Shown here: positions 9,587 to 19,460 of the stretch, one piece after another
Layout: each line of letters starts with the position of its first letter
How positions within the stretch are numbered: position 1 is the stretch's first letter
Origin: Jaenimonas drosophilae
Lineage: Eukaryota > Euglenozoa > Kinetoplastea > Trypanosomatida > Trypanosomatidae
Assembly: GCA_030849065.1 (NCBI GenBank)
Contig: JASAON010001615.1
Coordinates: forward strand, 1-64,000
DNA: 64,000 nucleotides
Direction: 5' to 3'
Notes under the pieces: model-generated
The model's input: only the letters and a program-made list of their open reading frames with translations
The model's database searches: none
What the model was told of the DNA's origin: nothing
Translations under genes and position numbers: made by a program

Positions 9587-9736
9587 AGATGGGAGTGATC
9601 TACATTGCAACAATTATTTTACTCTGTCGTGTTGATTTATCAGAGTCTTCGATCAAACATCTGTCATGCACTTTTAATTCTCTTTGATAGCATTTTCAAA
9701 TAGACAATTATCGATCAAAGCCATATCAGTACTGAG

Positions 9737-10957
9737 ATGCCTCCCAAAAATTTGAATCCGGTGCTTTCCCCCGAGCAGGTAAGAGCGGCGATGCGAGACT
9801 ACCCTGAAGTGCCCAAAATCTGTGCAGTTACTGGCGGCACTGGGTTTGTTGGCACTCGCCTGGTTGAGATGCTTGTTGAGCGTGGTGCAGAAAGAGTTGT
9901 TTGCTTTGATATTGTCCCAAAAGAAAAGGCAATTGGAATTTGGCAGCATCCTGCCATTGAGTATGTTGTTGGGGATATCACAAACTATGAAGATGTATCT
10001 CGGGCATTCAAGGGATGTGAGTGTGTTTGGCATTTGGCTGCCGCAGTTGGTCCGTTTCACCCCCAAAGCCTGTATCATCGTGTTAACCATGGAGGAACTG
10101 TTAATGTGATCAGAGCCTGTCGAGAAAACGGTATCAAAAAGCTGGTCTTCAGCTCGTCTCCCTCAACACGGTTCAAGGGTGGACTGTTTCATCGCCCGGA
10201 TGTCGATGGTCTTCGTGAATCTGAAATGCCTGCTCTGCCTTTGGACAGTTACATGCAGATGTACGCTGCGACGAAGGCAGAGGGAGAGATGGAGGTGACG
10301 AAGGCCTGCTGCGACGATTTATTTGCTGTTTCCGTTGCCCCTCACCAAGTATATGGCCCGCGGGACAATTTGTTTCTTCCAAATATGCTGGAAGCAGCTG
10401 GTACTGGGAAGCTGCGGATCTTTGGCAAGGGAGATAACCGCATTTGCTTTACACATGTGGACAACTACTGCCATGGATTAATTATCGCCGAGCGCCAGCT
10501 CTTCAAAGGATCACCAGTTCTCGGAAAGTTTTACATTGTCACTGATGGTGACACTCATCCGGAGCCAGAAGCCTACTGCATTTTTTGGAAAGAGTTGGAT
10601 AAAGCTGTACAAGGCATGGGATTTCCATCAATTCAAGAAAAGATTCACTATCCCTTCTGGCTTCTCTACATTGTTGCGTTGGGGGCGGAGCTTGTAGGAT
10701 TTCTCCTTCAAACTACTTTCAAACTCAATGTGTTCAACGTCTTTGTTCTTACTATGAACCGATGGTTTCGAATTGATGCAGCTGAAAATGAGCTGAAATT
10801 CGCACCGATTATCTCTTTTAATGAGGGATGGAGAGACACAATTGAATGGTTCAAGAGTTCATGGCTCCCCAAGTTTCTTTCGCAGGATCACAGCTCCATC
10901 GCTGGTCTCTCCAAGAGCTCACAGCAAAAGATCAATATTCAAGCAGGTCAGAATTGA
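9737..10957 (+). CDS. NAD(P)-dependent 3-beta-HSD / sterol-4-alpha-carboxylate dehydrogenase-like
   Basis: 406 aa extended short-chain dehydrogenase/reductase. The Rossmann motif TGGTGFVG is at residues 32-39, a Ser-rich strand (VFSSSPSTRF) holds the catalytic Ser/Thr, and the YxxxK pair is Y176-K180 (YAATK). A hydrophobic stretch near residues 308-335 (WLLYIVALGAELVGFLL) suggests membrane association. This layout matches the 3-beta-HSD/NSDHL (Erg26) family, which oxidises and decarboxylates C4-carboxy sterols in ergosterol synthesis in the ER; the substrate is inferred. Length and motifs are complete. Other extended SDRs such as sugar epimerases are less likely given the hydrophobic C-terminal part. 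Confidence 0.8.
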   Translation: MPPKNLNPVLSPEQVRAAMRDYPEVPKICAVTGGTGFVGTRLVEMLVERGAERVVCFDIVPKEKAIGIWQHPAIEYVVGDITNYEDVSRAFKGCECVWHLAAAVGPFHPQSLYHRVNHGGTVNVIRACRENGIKKLVFSSSPSTRFKGGLFHRPDVDGLRESEMPALPLDSYMQMYAATKAEGEMEVTKACCDDLFAVSVAPHQVYGPRDNLFLPNMLEAAGTGKLRIFGKGDNRICFTHVDNYCHGLIIAERQLFKGSPVLGKFYIVTDGDTHPEPEAYCIFWKELDKAVQGMGFPSIQEKIHYPFWLLYIVALGAELVGFLLQTTFKLNVFNVFVLTMNRWFRIDAAENELKFAPIISFNEGWRDTIEWFKSSWLPKFLSQDHSSIAGLSKSSQQKINIQAGQN

Positions 10958-11080
10958 TTGAGTTGAGGAACCAAGAGCTGTGAACCCAGATGCATGGCGA
11001 AGAATATAGCAACCCTCTCTGAGTTTCATCGATCATTTGACCGTGGATAAAGGTGTATCCTGATGCTATGATAACAGCAA

Positions 11081-11120
11081 TATTTTTTTTGGCCGCTTCT
11101 TGTCTTACATTCTTTGATAG
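11081..11120 (+). promoter_or_regulatory. Trans-splice acceptor tract before the 11124 gene
   Basis: A run of eight T and a CTTCTTGTCTTACATTCTTT tract end in GATAG at 11120, only three bases before the ATG at 11124. If that AG is used, the 5' leader added to the spliced leader would be very short. Confidence 0.4.
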
Positions 11121-11123
11121 GAG

Positions 11124-13850
11124 ATGACAGCAATATATCCATGGATTCCGTCATCAAATCCTGTTTATCGGTTATCTCGAAGATTCGTGAACCGATGGGC
11201 CCCTGACCTGCGCAATAGCTACCCCCTCCCTACTTTTGACGGCCCTCTTCCCGAGGAAAAACCGATGACACCTGTTCTGCATGGTGAAAACCAGAGGATG
11301 GACCCCTTCCGATACATGGAGAACTTGTTTGATAGGGATACGATTTCATTCTCCAAAAAAGAAATGCAGCATAGTGCCCTTGTTGACTCAAAATTTGATT
11401 TCAAGCATTCAAAAGCACGAATATGGGCAGAGCTCGATTCGAAGGTGGTTGTGACCAGTCGTGAAGGTGGCTTTGATAAGGGCGAAGAAAGAATCGGCGA
11501 TTACGTGTACTTCACACGGGTAATTCCAGGACATGATACTAACGCAATTGGGTTCTATCGCAAGAAGTTTGGCGAGGCAGATATTCTTGCTGAGGAGTTA
11601 ATCAACCCTCTCCAACTCCAACAGCATTTTGGTTACAAGGAGTGCGCCGTTGGCGTGTGCCGTGTTTCTCAAGATGGACGCTATCTTGCCTATACGCTAT
11701 CTGTAGAGGGAGGGGATCGCTATATTTGCCACGTACGCAGTATCGACGACGCAAGTTTGTTCCATGTGATCCGTGGAAACAACATTGTGAGCATTGAGTT
11801 TGGCTCGGGAAACTCTTTTTTCTATACAGAGTCCAACGAGCTCAACCGACCCTACCGTGTGATGATGCAGGAAATACGCCCGGGAATTTTGGAACCACCT
11901 GTGGAAATATATTGTGATACAGACGAGCAGTTCTTTGTGGATGTGAGAAAGACGAAAGATGGCAAGTATCTCACTGTGACATCTGACTCTAAGGTAAAAG
12001 GCAACGCAACAGTCATTCCATCGTCGTTTCCCAAAATCCCATCCTCTTTGGCACCTTTTTTTTCGGATGGACGACCAAAGGAGATTGCTGGTAAGACAGG
12101 CTGGAATTGGCTGGAGCATTACAATGGTTATTTTCTTATGGTAACGTCGGACCAAGGACCAAACTTCAGAGTGGTGTATGCGCGTGTGGAGGTGGTTCTA
12201 AAGCTTGGAGTAGAAGCTCCTTGGAAAGAACTTGTGCCGTACCGAGAAGATGTGATGATCACTGATATCGACCTGTTCGATGGACGGCTCGTTCTCTTTG
12301 AGTCCCACGACAGCTTTGAGCGGGTTCAGCACATCCGAATCGTGAACTGTGAGGCGGGCCTTGAGACGGTTGAGAAGAGACAACTCGCCGAACATAACCA
12401 GGATGTTGTTGTTCATTTCCCTCCACTAAGCCATGTTACCCCAGGACTCAATAAGAATTTCCACCAAGATTCTATGAGCTTTATCTACAGCAGCGTTATC
12501 CAACCTTCCAAGGATTGTGTGCTCAACTTTAGTTCGGATATGACTGCTGAGAAAGCGAGGCTCAGCTCTCCTGATGCCATTTTCACCCAGCGCCAATCTG
12601 AGCAATTTACTCCGTGGGATTACATGTGGCCCTACAGTATGTATCGCGATGTCTGCACATCTTCTGACGGAACTGAGATTCCCATTACGATATGCCAACG
12701 GAGAGACGCGTTTGTTCAGGAGGCAACGGACTTTGAAGCAGAGCCAAATCTGCCGAAGCACTGTCTTATCTACGTTTATGGAAGCTACGGAGAGATTCCA
12801 TCAATGCACTTTCAAATTGCTCCTTATCTTTGGATGATTCGACGGAGGTGGACAGTTGCTTTTGCGCATGTTCGTGGTGGTGGTGAGTTTCCCAATTGGG
12901 CGGAAGCAGGAAGGGGAGCGAATAAGACGAAAACGGTCGATGACTTTATTGCGTGCTGCGAGCACATGATCAACAAGGGGTATACAAAAGCTGAACTGAT
13001 GGTTGCCGCTGGCAACAGTGCTGGGTGCGTTCCGATTGCCGCCGCAATGAATATGCGGGGAAACACATTATTTGGCAATGCTCTGTTACGATCACCATTT
13101 TTGGACATAATTAATACTATGTCCGATCCCAATTTACCCCTCTCGTTGGCTGAGCGCGATGATTGGGGCGATCCGTTGAACTCAAAGTTAGACTTGGACG
13201 TCTTGAAGAAGTATGACCCCTACCACAATATTAATGATCGTGTATCTTATCCTGGCATGATGATTTCAGCTTGCCTCGATGATGATCGCGTCCCACCATG
13301 GAATGCGCTGAAATACGTCGCAAAGTTGCGGCATCAGCGGAAGCGAACGGATGTTGACCCCGTTTCACATCCACTAGTTCTTCGGCTTCGCTCCAGTGGA
13401 GGTCATTATCATTGGGGAAATCATGAGAGCATATGTGAGGAGATCGCCTTCCTATGCAGTCAACTGGATTTAGAGGGAGCCGGCAAGGTACTAAACGACA
13501 TGGACGTTATGACTCACATGAGTAACTTAACAAGCACTGGCGTAATGGATCACGATGATCAGCAGAAGGTCTTCTTGAAGTGGGATAACTGGGAGAGAGA
13601 ACGAATTGACTACCACGTGAAGCTCCACAACTTTGATTGGGAGCCGAACTTCCGAACAGCAAAGGCAGAGAAGGAGCCATTTTTCTGGGTTCCGACGGAT
13701 GTCGAGTTGGATCAGAAGAAGGCAGATGAGATGATGCGGGCCAAGGAACATGACGCGAAAGAAGGAAGTCAAACAAATGCCAAAACTGGCAGTGTTGGAG
13801 CTGCTGCTGGGCGAAATTTGTTCCATCGTGATTCCAATGGGCAGCAGTGA
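11124..13850 (+). CDS. Prolyl oligopeptidase family (oligopeptidase B-like) serine protease
   Basis: 908 aa. An N-terminal propeller-like region (about 80-530) precedes an alpha/beta-hydrolase domain. The S9 triad is visible: S632 in GNSAGC, D720 in LDDDRVPP, and H761 in GGHYHW. The family cuts short peptides on the carboxyl side of Pro or basic residues, the propeller limiting substrate size. Insertions and an acidic tail of about 120 residues (rich in W, D and E) after the hydrolase domain make it longer than typical oligopeptidase B (about 700 aa), so it fits the 'oligopeptidase B-like' group. The basic N-terminus (YRLSRRFVNRW) could be a mitochondrial presequence. Cleavage specificity is unknown. 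Confidence 0.85.
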   Translation: MTAIYPWIPSSNPVYRLSRRFVNRWAPDLRNSYPLPTFDGPLPEEKPMTPVLHGENQRMDPFRYMENLFDRDTISFSKKEMQHSALVDSKFDFKHSKARIWAELDSKVVVTSREGGFDKGEERIGDYVYFTRVIPGHDTNAIGFYRKKFGEADILAEELINPLQLQQHFGYKECAVGVCRVSQDGRYLAYTLSVEGGDRYICHVRSIDDASLFHVIRGNNIVSIEFGSGNSFFYTESNELNRPYRVMMQEIRPGILEPPVEIYCDTDEQFFVDVRKTKDGKYLTVTSDSKVKGNATVIPSSFPKIPSSLAPFFSDGRPKEIAGKTGWNWLEHYNGYFLMVTSDQGPNFRVVYARVEVVLKLGVEAPWKELVPYREDVMITDIDLFDGRLVLFESHDSFERVQHIRIVNCEAGLETVEKRQLAEHNQDVVVHFPPLSHVTPGLNKNFHQDSMSFIYSSVIQPSKDCVLNFSSDMTAEKARLSSPDAIFTQRQSEQFTPWDYMWPYSMYRDVCTSSDGTEIPITICQRRDAFVQEATDFEAEPNLPKHCLIYVYGSYGEIPSMHFQIAPYLWMIRRRWTVAFAHVRGGGEFPNWAEAGRGANKTKTVDDFIACCEHMINKGYTKAELMVAAGNSAGCVPIAAAMNMRGNTLFGNALLRSPFLDIINTMSDPNLPLSLAERDDWGDPLNSKLDLDVLKKYDPYHNINDRVSYPGMMISACLDDDRVPPWNALKYVAKLRHQRKRTDVDPVSHPLVLRLRSSGGHYHWGNHESICEEIAFLCSQLDLEGAGKVLNDMDVMTHMSNLTSTGVMDHDDQQKVFLKWDNWERERIDYHVKLHNFDWEPNFRTAKAEKEPFFWVPTDVELDQKKADEMMRAKEHDAKEGSQTNAKTGSVGAAAGRNLFHRDSNGQQ

Positions 13851-14015
13851 GTGGTCCGTGGTTAAAAAAAAAACCTTGATGGCTCTTGGGGGTACCACAT
13901 AGGGTAGTTTCTGTTTGGTTATCACACTTACACTACCTCATGCACTGTTCGTCATGTTTGTTGCGGTCATCTTTCTCTCTTTGAAGGCCTGATCTGTACA
14001 AGTGTGTTTTATACA

Positions 14016-17000
14016 ATGGTGTGGTGTGTACTTGCCACTCTGCACAACATTTTAGATATCCCCCCTGAGTACACTAGATGCTCCGAGAAGATTCAGTACC
14101 GCATCGATTTTGTGGTGCGAGACTGCAATGCAGATGTTGTCTCTGCACCAGCCATCTCGGCTCTATGCTGCCCGCATGAGGTGACTGAATCGCCAATGGG
14201 AAATGAGCTCTCCCTCGGTGGCACTCCCTCGTCTGTCGATTCTCACTTCAATTCGTGTGTGTGGGAATTCCGTGGCTCATTGGTGTCAGCAGTTGTTGTT
14301 GTTAATAGAGTTATTGCAAACGGAGCAACTTCCGTCGTCTGCACTTCTGCACCTGTGCTGTTAAGTGTTGATGACATTGTGGAGAACAGGAAGATGAGTG
14401 TCTTCTTTTCCAGCACCAGCTTTGGCCTCGTTGGGTGCTCTGTCTCAGTTAGCCCACTGGATCGCTCGGGCTACATCCACCGGCTGGAGTCCTTCCTGGC
14501 CCAGCATAATCCCCGAGGTCTCGCGTTAGTTGCTGATGTAGTTGAGTTAGTGCCGGAGGTGGACACCTTTTCCAAACTCCGTCGCAAGTATGGACTCTGC
14601 GACTACCCAAAGAGGCTGAACGATCTCTTTGCTGTGTACGATCCTTCTAGTGTCAAGACAATCCCTGATCTACTCCAGAAGTGGGAAAATAGGGAAGAGG
14701 AGTTGATGCGCTCCGTCATTCTTAGTCACGGTCCAGAACCGTGCGACATACCAATGGAGCTTCGTTTCGCTGCGTTCCTTGACGCTCACCAGTTGGTGCA
14801 CACGGACAGCGGAGTTGTAGAGGCTTTGAAGGTTTACCAACAATCCAAGGACTCCTCTGGACTGTTTCGACAACTTACCAGTTGCTTTGGCTGCGAGCCA
14901 AATCCTCGTTCTTATTTGGGAAAGCGACACGAAACCGAAAGCTCGGGAGAGAGGCCGAAGAAAGAGACGAATGATGTACGTGTGTCTCCAGACGCTGTGG
15001 ACACTGTCGCACCTTGTGCTGAAGACGGTGTCTACACCCAGCCGACCAATGCCCCCGTGATTGCATCACATGGGATCAAATTGTCGAATGCAGCTTCATC
15101 CCAGGCTCCTAGTGGTTCAGATGCCCTCTGGAAAAAATTCTGTCGAGCCATGAATGAAACTGTGAGTGGATCATTGTGGGATGACGCTGAGTGCTTCTAC
15201 TGCTCCGAGGATGACTTTGAGCGGAAGTTAAGTGACTTGGACATCTTCAATCGAGAAGAGCGACAGATACTTTCGCTCCAGTGGAGGCGACGAGTTCAGG
15301 CGGCAGTGAAGCATGAACGCCTCCAGCCTTCAGATTCTCAGTACGCTGCTGTCGTTCAGGAAGTCGTGGCCCTCTGTAGGTTGCAGCCAGTGCACTTTAC
15401 TATCCATAGTATTGCCTCTGTCTTCAATGAAGCTCACCACGGCTTCTTTTCATCGAAGTTGGAAAGTGCGGGACACCGCCAGATTGAACGCTATGTTCTG
15501 CTCGGCGAGTACGAAGAGCTGATGGATGTGGTAAAGTTCGGTGTACGAAGACTGACCACATCAAACATTGGCCAGCCATGTACCATCTTCCACCAAGAGC
15601 CATTCAAACACTGGACTCGTGGGTGCGGTACATCTTTATTGCTCTGCGATGTTGTGGTTGGTCACAAGTACACTTGCTCTGAGAGCGAGAACCCTCCGCT
15701 TGACTCGCAACTGGCATCCCACAAGTTTCTTCGCGACTACGATAGCTGTGAGTTCGTCAGTAAGCTAAGTGGTCAAGGGACGGCGGTTTTCTCACCACAG
15801 CAAGTACTTCCTCGCTTCATGATTCAATGCTCTGTCGATCCAACGCTGCTGCCATGTCCCTCGCACCGTGATCGGGCGGTGGAGTACTATGTGGAGGATG
15901 CGGAAGCATTTGCCTGTAGTCGATGTGCCGTGTCTGGACAATTCTCTGGCCAGGTGGCAATGCCTATTGAGGATGCAGCGGTACAAGCTCGGTCCAAACT
16001 CGCTGAGCTCCAGAGAACAACGGAGTCGATTCGTGGTAACTTGACATCTATTGAGCGTCAGTTGGATGCGGACGTGGCCGCCTTACCAACGGCGCCGCGC
16101 CGTGTTGAAGCACGAAAACAAGTGGATCGCATCCGCCGTGAAATGGAGGAGCAGATTGCTTCCATCATGCGCTCGGTAGAAGCCGAGGAAAAGGAGGAAC
16201 TTGCGCGAATCACGTCGAATCGAGGCCAGGTGGAGGCCACACGGGAGGAAGCAATCCGCATCACCACGGAGATTGGTCGTGCCATTGCTGGCTCGCGTGC
16301 CGTCGAAGTGATTCAGGCGCTCCAGCGACTGCAAGAGGAGAAGGGAATTGAGAGACTAGTTGACCATGTCCAGCAGCTTCCACAACTGGCTGCCGCTGCG
16401 GTAGTTGGGCTCAACACAAGTGTGGAAGAAACTGATCATCACCGGGAGACAAGGCATAGCAACTCTACGCGCCCCAACAAGCGGACAGTAGGACTGAATG
16501 AAAGTCGTTTGACTGTTGGCCGAAACAACAGCACCAATGATGTCATGATGAGTACCCATATGGCCATTGAAAACACTGGCGACCGTGGGGAAGTGTTCAC
16601 CCGCAAGGCCAAGATTCACCCATCTCGACCCAAACCCAGCGCCCTCTATGCGGAATATGCAGCCCTGATGGAGAACAAGACAGCGCTGGAGCAAGATTCC
16701 TTCGCCACCCCCAACGTGCGATCTGGTCACCGACAGGGACTTGTTCGCCCCCGAGCTAGTGGTGCGCTTGAGCCAACGGGTACGTCACAAGGGCAGAGGG
16801 TTCCTGGTGAGCGGGGAAGGACTTCCAACAACTCAGTTCTGCTCGGAAGTGAGGCGGAATCACTGCTTACACGAGGATGGTCTTTGCTTCGTCAAGGGAA
16901 CATGGAGGGGGCGCGTCAGCTGTGGACGCATGTGGCTGATAGCTGCATGAATGGCGCGAATGAGGTACTTGGAAAGAAGGCCCACGCTTACATGGCTGAG

Positions 17001-17225
17001 GCCATTGAAAAGGACTACAATCGTGCTGCTCACTTCTACGCCCAGTGCCTCCAGCTAGATCCGTCGGACAGGATGACTGCATACAACTATGGAGTTCTCC
17101 TAGAAGCAGTGCTCGGTAATCACTCAGAAGCGCTGAGAATGTACGACATGGCTGCGGTTCTCGGTGATGAGGTTGCTGCTGCTCGGGCACACCAGATTCG
17201 TGCGTCACAGCAAGGCTGGCAATGA
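14016..17225 (+). CDS. Coiled-coil protein with TPR-like C-terminus, 1069 aa
   Basis: The open frame extends to 14004 but that codon is GTG; the first ATG is 14016. Seen: a beta-rich N-terminal ~160 residues reminiscent of a C2-like fold, a conserved-looking helical block (HNPRGLALVADVVELVP), an acidic central part, a long Arg/Glu heptad coiled coil (about 650-780, around RKQVDRIRREMEEQ), and a C-terminal pair of TPR-like helices (GNMEGARQLW, YNRAAHFYAQCLQLDPSD, EALRMYDMAAVLGD). TPR repeats mediate protein-protein contacts. No enzyme motif is seen. The C2 suggestion is weak; the coiled coil and TPR-like repeats are clear. The function is unknown, perhaps cytoskeletal. Confidence 0.75.
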   Translation: MVWCVLATLHNILDIPPEYTRCSEKIQYRIDFVVRDCNADVVSAPAISALCCPHEVTESPMGNELSLGGTPSSVDSHFNSCVWEFRGSLVSAVVVVNRVIANGATSVVCTSAPVLLSVDDIVENRKMSVFFSSTSFGLVGCSVSVSPLDRSGYIHRLESFLAQHNPRGLALVADVVELVPEVDTFSKLRRKYGLCDYPKRLNDLFAVYDPSSVKTIPDLLQKWENREEELMRSVILSHGPEPCDIPMELRFAAFLDAHQLVHTDSGVVEALKVYQQSKDSSGLFRQLTSCFGCEPNPRSYLGKRHETESSGERPKKETNDVRVSPDAVDTVAPCAEDGVYTQPTNAPVIASHGIKLSNAASSQAPSGSDALWKKFCRAMNETVSGSLWDDAECFYCSEDDFERKLSDLDIFNREERQILSLQWRRRVQAAVKHERLQPSDSQYAAVVQEVVALCRLQPVHFTIHSIASVFNEAHHGFFSSKLESAGHRQIERYVLLGEYEELMDVVKFGVRRLTTSNIGQPCTIFHQEPFKHWTRGCGTSLLLCDVVVGHKYTCSESENPPLDSQLASHKFLRDYDSCEFVSKLSGQGTAVFSPQQVLPRFMIQCSVDPTLLPCPSHRDRAVEYYVEDAEAFACSRCAVSGQFSGQVAMPIEDAAVQARSKLAELQRTTESIRGNLTSIERQLDADVAALPTAPRRVEARKQVDRIRREMEEQIASIMRSVEAEEKEELARITSNRGQVEATREEAIRITTEIGRAIAGSRAVEVIQALQRLQEEKGIERLVDHVQQLPQLAAAAVVGLNTSVEETDHHRETRHSNSTRPNKRTVGLNESRLTVGRNNSTNDVMMSTHMAIENTGDRGEVFTRKAKIHPSRPKPSALYAEYAALMENKTALEQDSFATPNVRSGHRQGLVRPRASGALEPTGTSQGQRVPGERGRTSNNSVLLGSEAESLLTRGWSLLRQGNMEGARQLWTHVADSCMNGANEVLGKKAHAYMAEAIEKDYNRAAHFYAQCLQLDPSDRMTAYNYGVLLEAVLGNHSEALRMYDMAAVLGDEVAAARAHQIRASQQGWQ

Positions 17226-17476
17226 CACACTGTCTGCGACGGTTTTTTTTTTCTGTACACATTAGCTGACTGTTTTTGTGCCAGATGTGCACATCGTTGT
17301 GTGATTGCTTCGTGCAAGTTCATTCAAACTTTTGGGCTCTTAAAGAACTTTTCTTCTTGTCGGTTATTGCAACAACCCATGTAGTAGGAAGTACAGCTGT
17401 GCACTCTGCACCGCTGTACGCCGACTATCTTCTTGTGCGTGGTGTAGTCATCTGATTGAGAGTGTGAACAAGAGAT

Positions 17477-17980
17477 ATGGTCCTTCACGTTTATCATGCC
17501 AGTATTGGAAACAAGGAGTTTCAGTTTTCCACCGACATTACCCGAGTTTCCCTGGAGACGTACCGGGAAGACATTGAGCGGGTAGTGGAGGAGGTTAGTA
17601 CATCCCTGCTGGAAAACTTAGAAGCTGAGGATGCCCTATGCTGTGCCTGCAAGACTACCCCAGCAGTTCGACTGCTTCATCACACCATGCTGTTTGAGGA
17701 CGTGTTCCCGCCTCGTGTGGAGGATCTCCCACAGCAGATTTGTGCCTCTAGCGATTGTGCTGATCTTGCAAAGGCACAGTACATGATGGATTTGGAGGAA
17801 AGCAGCGCTGCCCAGAATCTCGAAAGCACCATTGGCTGCTTTGCGTGCCACAAGTCACAGCTGGACCATGGCCAGTCTCTTCTACGATGCAGCCGGTGCA
17901 AGGTTGCGCGGTACTGCTCTGCAACGTGTCAAAAGGGTGACTGGAAGATTCATAAGAAAGTGTGTGCTGCTCCATGCTAA
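17477..17980 (+). CDS. MYND zinc-finger protein
   Basis: 167 aa. The C-terminal MYND finger is complete: C121-x2-C124, C138-x2-C141, C147 (in YC), C151, H159 and C163, spaced as in the family. MYND fingers bind Pro-rich peptides in partner proteins. The N-terminal 120 residues contain two more Cys pairs (CCACKTT near 54-58) but no other known domain. No SET or ankyrin domain is attached, so it is a stand-alone MYND adaptor. The start is the first ATG downstream of pyrimidine tracts at about 17410-17446. Confidence 0.85.
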   Translation: MVLHVYHASIGNKEFQFSTDITRVSLETYREDIERVVEEVSTSLLENLEAEDALCCACKTTPAVRLLHHTMLFEDVFPPRVEDLPQQICASSDCADLAKAQYMMDLEESSAAQNLESTIGCFACHKSQLDHGQSLLRCSRCKVARYCSATCQKGDWKIHKKVCAAPC

Positions 17981-18254
17981 CCGAGCTCTTCTCGTGAAAA
18001 TTTATGGACTTTTCACTGAGCGATCTTAACCAACGTAGCAAAACATTGCTTCATTCACAGTAAACTCTGGAGAAGGAGTGACAGGACTAAACCACATCAT
18101 GACGCTGCGTGAGTGTGACAATTGATGCTCCCCCCCCTGTGAACCAAGCACCTCTTCTGCCTTTGCTCTGTCTGTGGCACGATATATATTGTTTGATTTG
18201 AGCAACCGTAGCAGCAAGTACACTTTTTGTAGTATCCTGCGACGATATGAAAGA

Positions 18255-19241
18255 ATGAAGCAAAAATTCTATGCTGTAGCTCGGGGAAGAAGCCGAGGCA
18301 TCTATTCGACTTGGGAGCAATGCAGCTCGCAAGTTACCTCATTTCCAGGTTCCATTTTTAAGTCATTTGCAACTCTTCAGGAGGCACGAAAGTTTCTGGA
18401 GAACAATCCAGAGGGAAAGTCACTTCCCGAGGTTATGCAGTGTCCTTTGCCATCACATCCGCTGCCATCTGCAACCACAGCATCCAAGCGAAGTCGTACA
18501 GATGAGGAATTTCTATTGCTGGATGAGCTGCCCAGGGTGATCCCACCTTTGGCTCAACCGAAGGTGGAGGGTAGTTGGACGCATTGCTGGGATGCCTGCA
18601 AGGATCGCCGCAACTCACAAATGTTGCGTGAACACACTGCGTGTCAAGTCACGGAAATCTACGTCGATGGAGCTTGCTCCAGCAACGGGCAGGGAAGCGC
18701 TGCTCGTGGCGGCTTCGGTGGCTTTTACGGCACCGGTGACGCTCGGAACTTTTCTTATGCACTATCAGCGACGGAGGCCCAGACAAACAACCGCGCAGAG
18801 CTCCGTGCCGTTATTCATGCCCTGGAGCAATGCTTAGCCAATGCAGGATTCAAGGGGCTGCCAACGATGAGTGTGGTTGGTGGTGGAGTGAAGGATCTGC
18901 CTATGCTGCGCATCTTCTCGGATAGTCGCTACGTCATTGATGGATTGCTACAGTATTCCAAGAAGTGGGTCCGCAATGGTTTCGTCACGAGCACAAACAC
19001 CGAGGTGAAGAATAAAGATCTCTGGGAGAGACTTATCTACCTGGATGGTGAGTATCGCATGTTGTTCGCACGGCAGAGGATAACACGAGCCCCATTTTCT
19101 GGGAGCGCGGAAAAGCACGGAATGGAGGGGCTACAGCTGATTCATGTGAAGGGACATTCGAAGGTGTTTGGAAATGAAATGGCAGATCAACTTGCGGTTG
19201 ATGGTGCGCGCCGTGGCAAGGAGCTAGACCCCCCCTTCTAG
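18255..19241 (+). CDS. RNH1: Ribonuclease H1
   Basis: 328 aa from the ATG at 18255; the frame is open to GTG at 18174 but has no earlier ATG, and possible AG acceptors lie between. The hybrid-binding domain is at the N-terminus (FYAVARGRSRGIYSTW, followed by SFATLQEARKFL), then a linker, then the RNase H fold with D138 (YVDGA), E182 (NNRAELRA), D223 (FSDSRYVIDG), H301 (VKGHS) and D311 (NEMADQLAVDGA), a complete DEDD plus His set. The enzyme removes RNA from RNA:DNA hybrids and so limits R-loops. The upstream gene codes for a MYND protein and the downstream one for the NBS1-like protein. Confidence 0.92.
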   Translation: MKQKFYAVARGRSRGIYSTWEQCSSQVTSFPGSIFKSFATLQEARKFLENNPEGKSLPEVMQCPLPSHPLPSATTASKRSRTDEEFLLLDELPRVIPPLAQPKVEGSWTHCWDACKDRRNSQMLREHTACQVTEIYVDGACSSNGQGSAARGGFGGFYGTGDARNFSYALSATEAQTNNRAELRAVIHALEQCLANAGFKGLPTMSVVGGGVKDLPMLRIFSDSRYVIDGLLQYSKKWVRNGFVTSTNTEVKNKDLWERLIYLDGEYRMLFARQRITRAPFSGSAEKHGMEGLQLIHVKGHSKVFGNEMADQLAVDGARRGKELDPPF

Positions 19242-19385
19242 TCCTCGATCATTGTGTGTCACGGCGATACTGCTAAGGGTATATTGTTCTCACTCTCAGA
19301 GATCCAGCAATGAACTTCCTTGGGGTCCACCACAAGTGCACTTCGTCTCTCCCCTCCCCCGCAGGCTCTGCTCATTATTTGTGTG

Positions 19386-19419
19386 CCTTCATTTCTTCTC
19401 TCATATTACTGCTTCCCAG
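19386..19419 (+). promoter_or_regulatory. Trans-splice acceptor tract before the NBS1-like gene
   Basis: A long pyrimidine stretch with CTTCATTTCTTCTCTC ends in TTCCCAG at 19419, and the first in-frame ATG (19461) follows 41 bases later. A second tract (19341-19364) ends in GCAG. Both lie inside the longer open frame that begins with TTG at 19320, so they argue that this extension is leader, not protein. Confidence 0.6.
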
Positions 19420-19460
19420 TGCTCTGGAGATCCTACGTGGTGGTTGATTGGCAGGACAGC

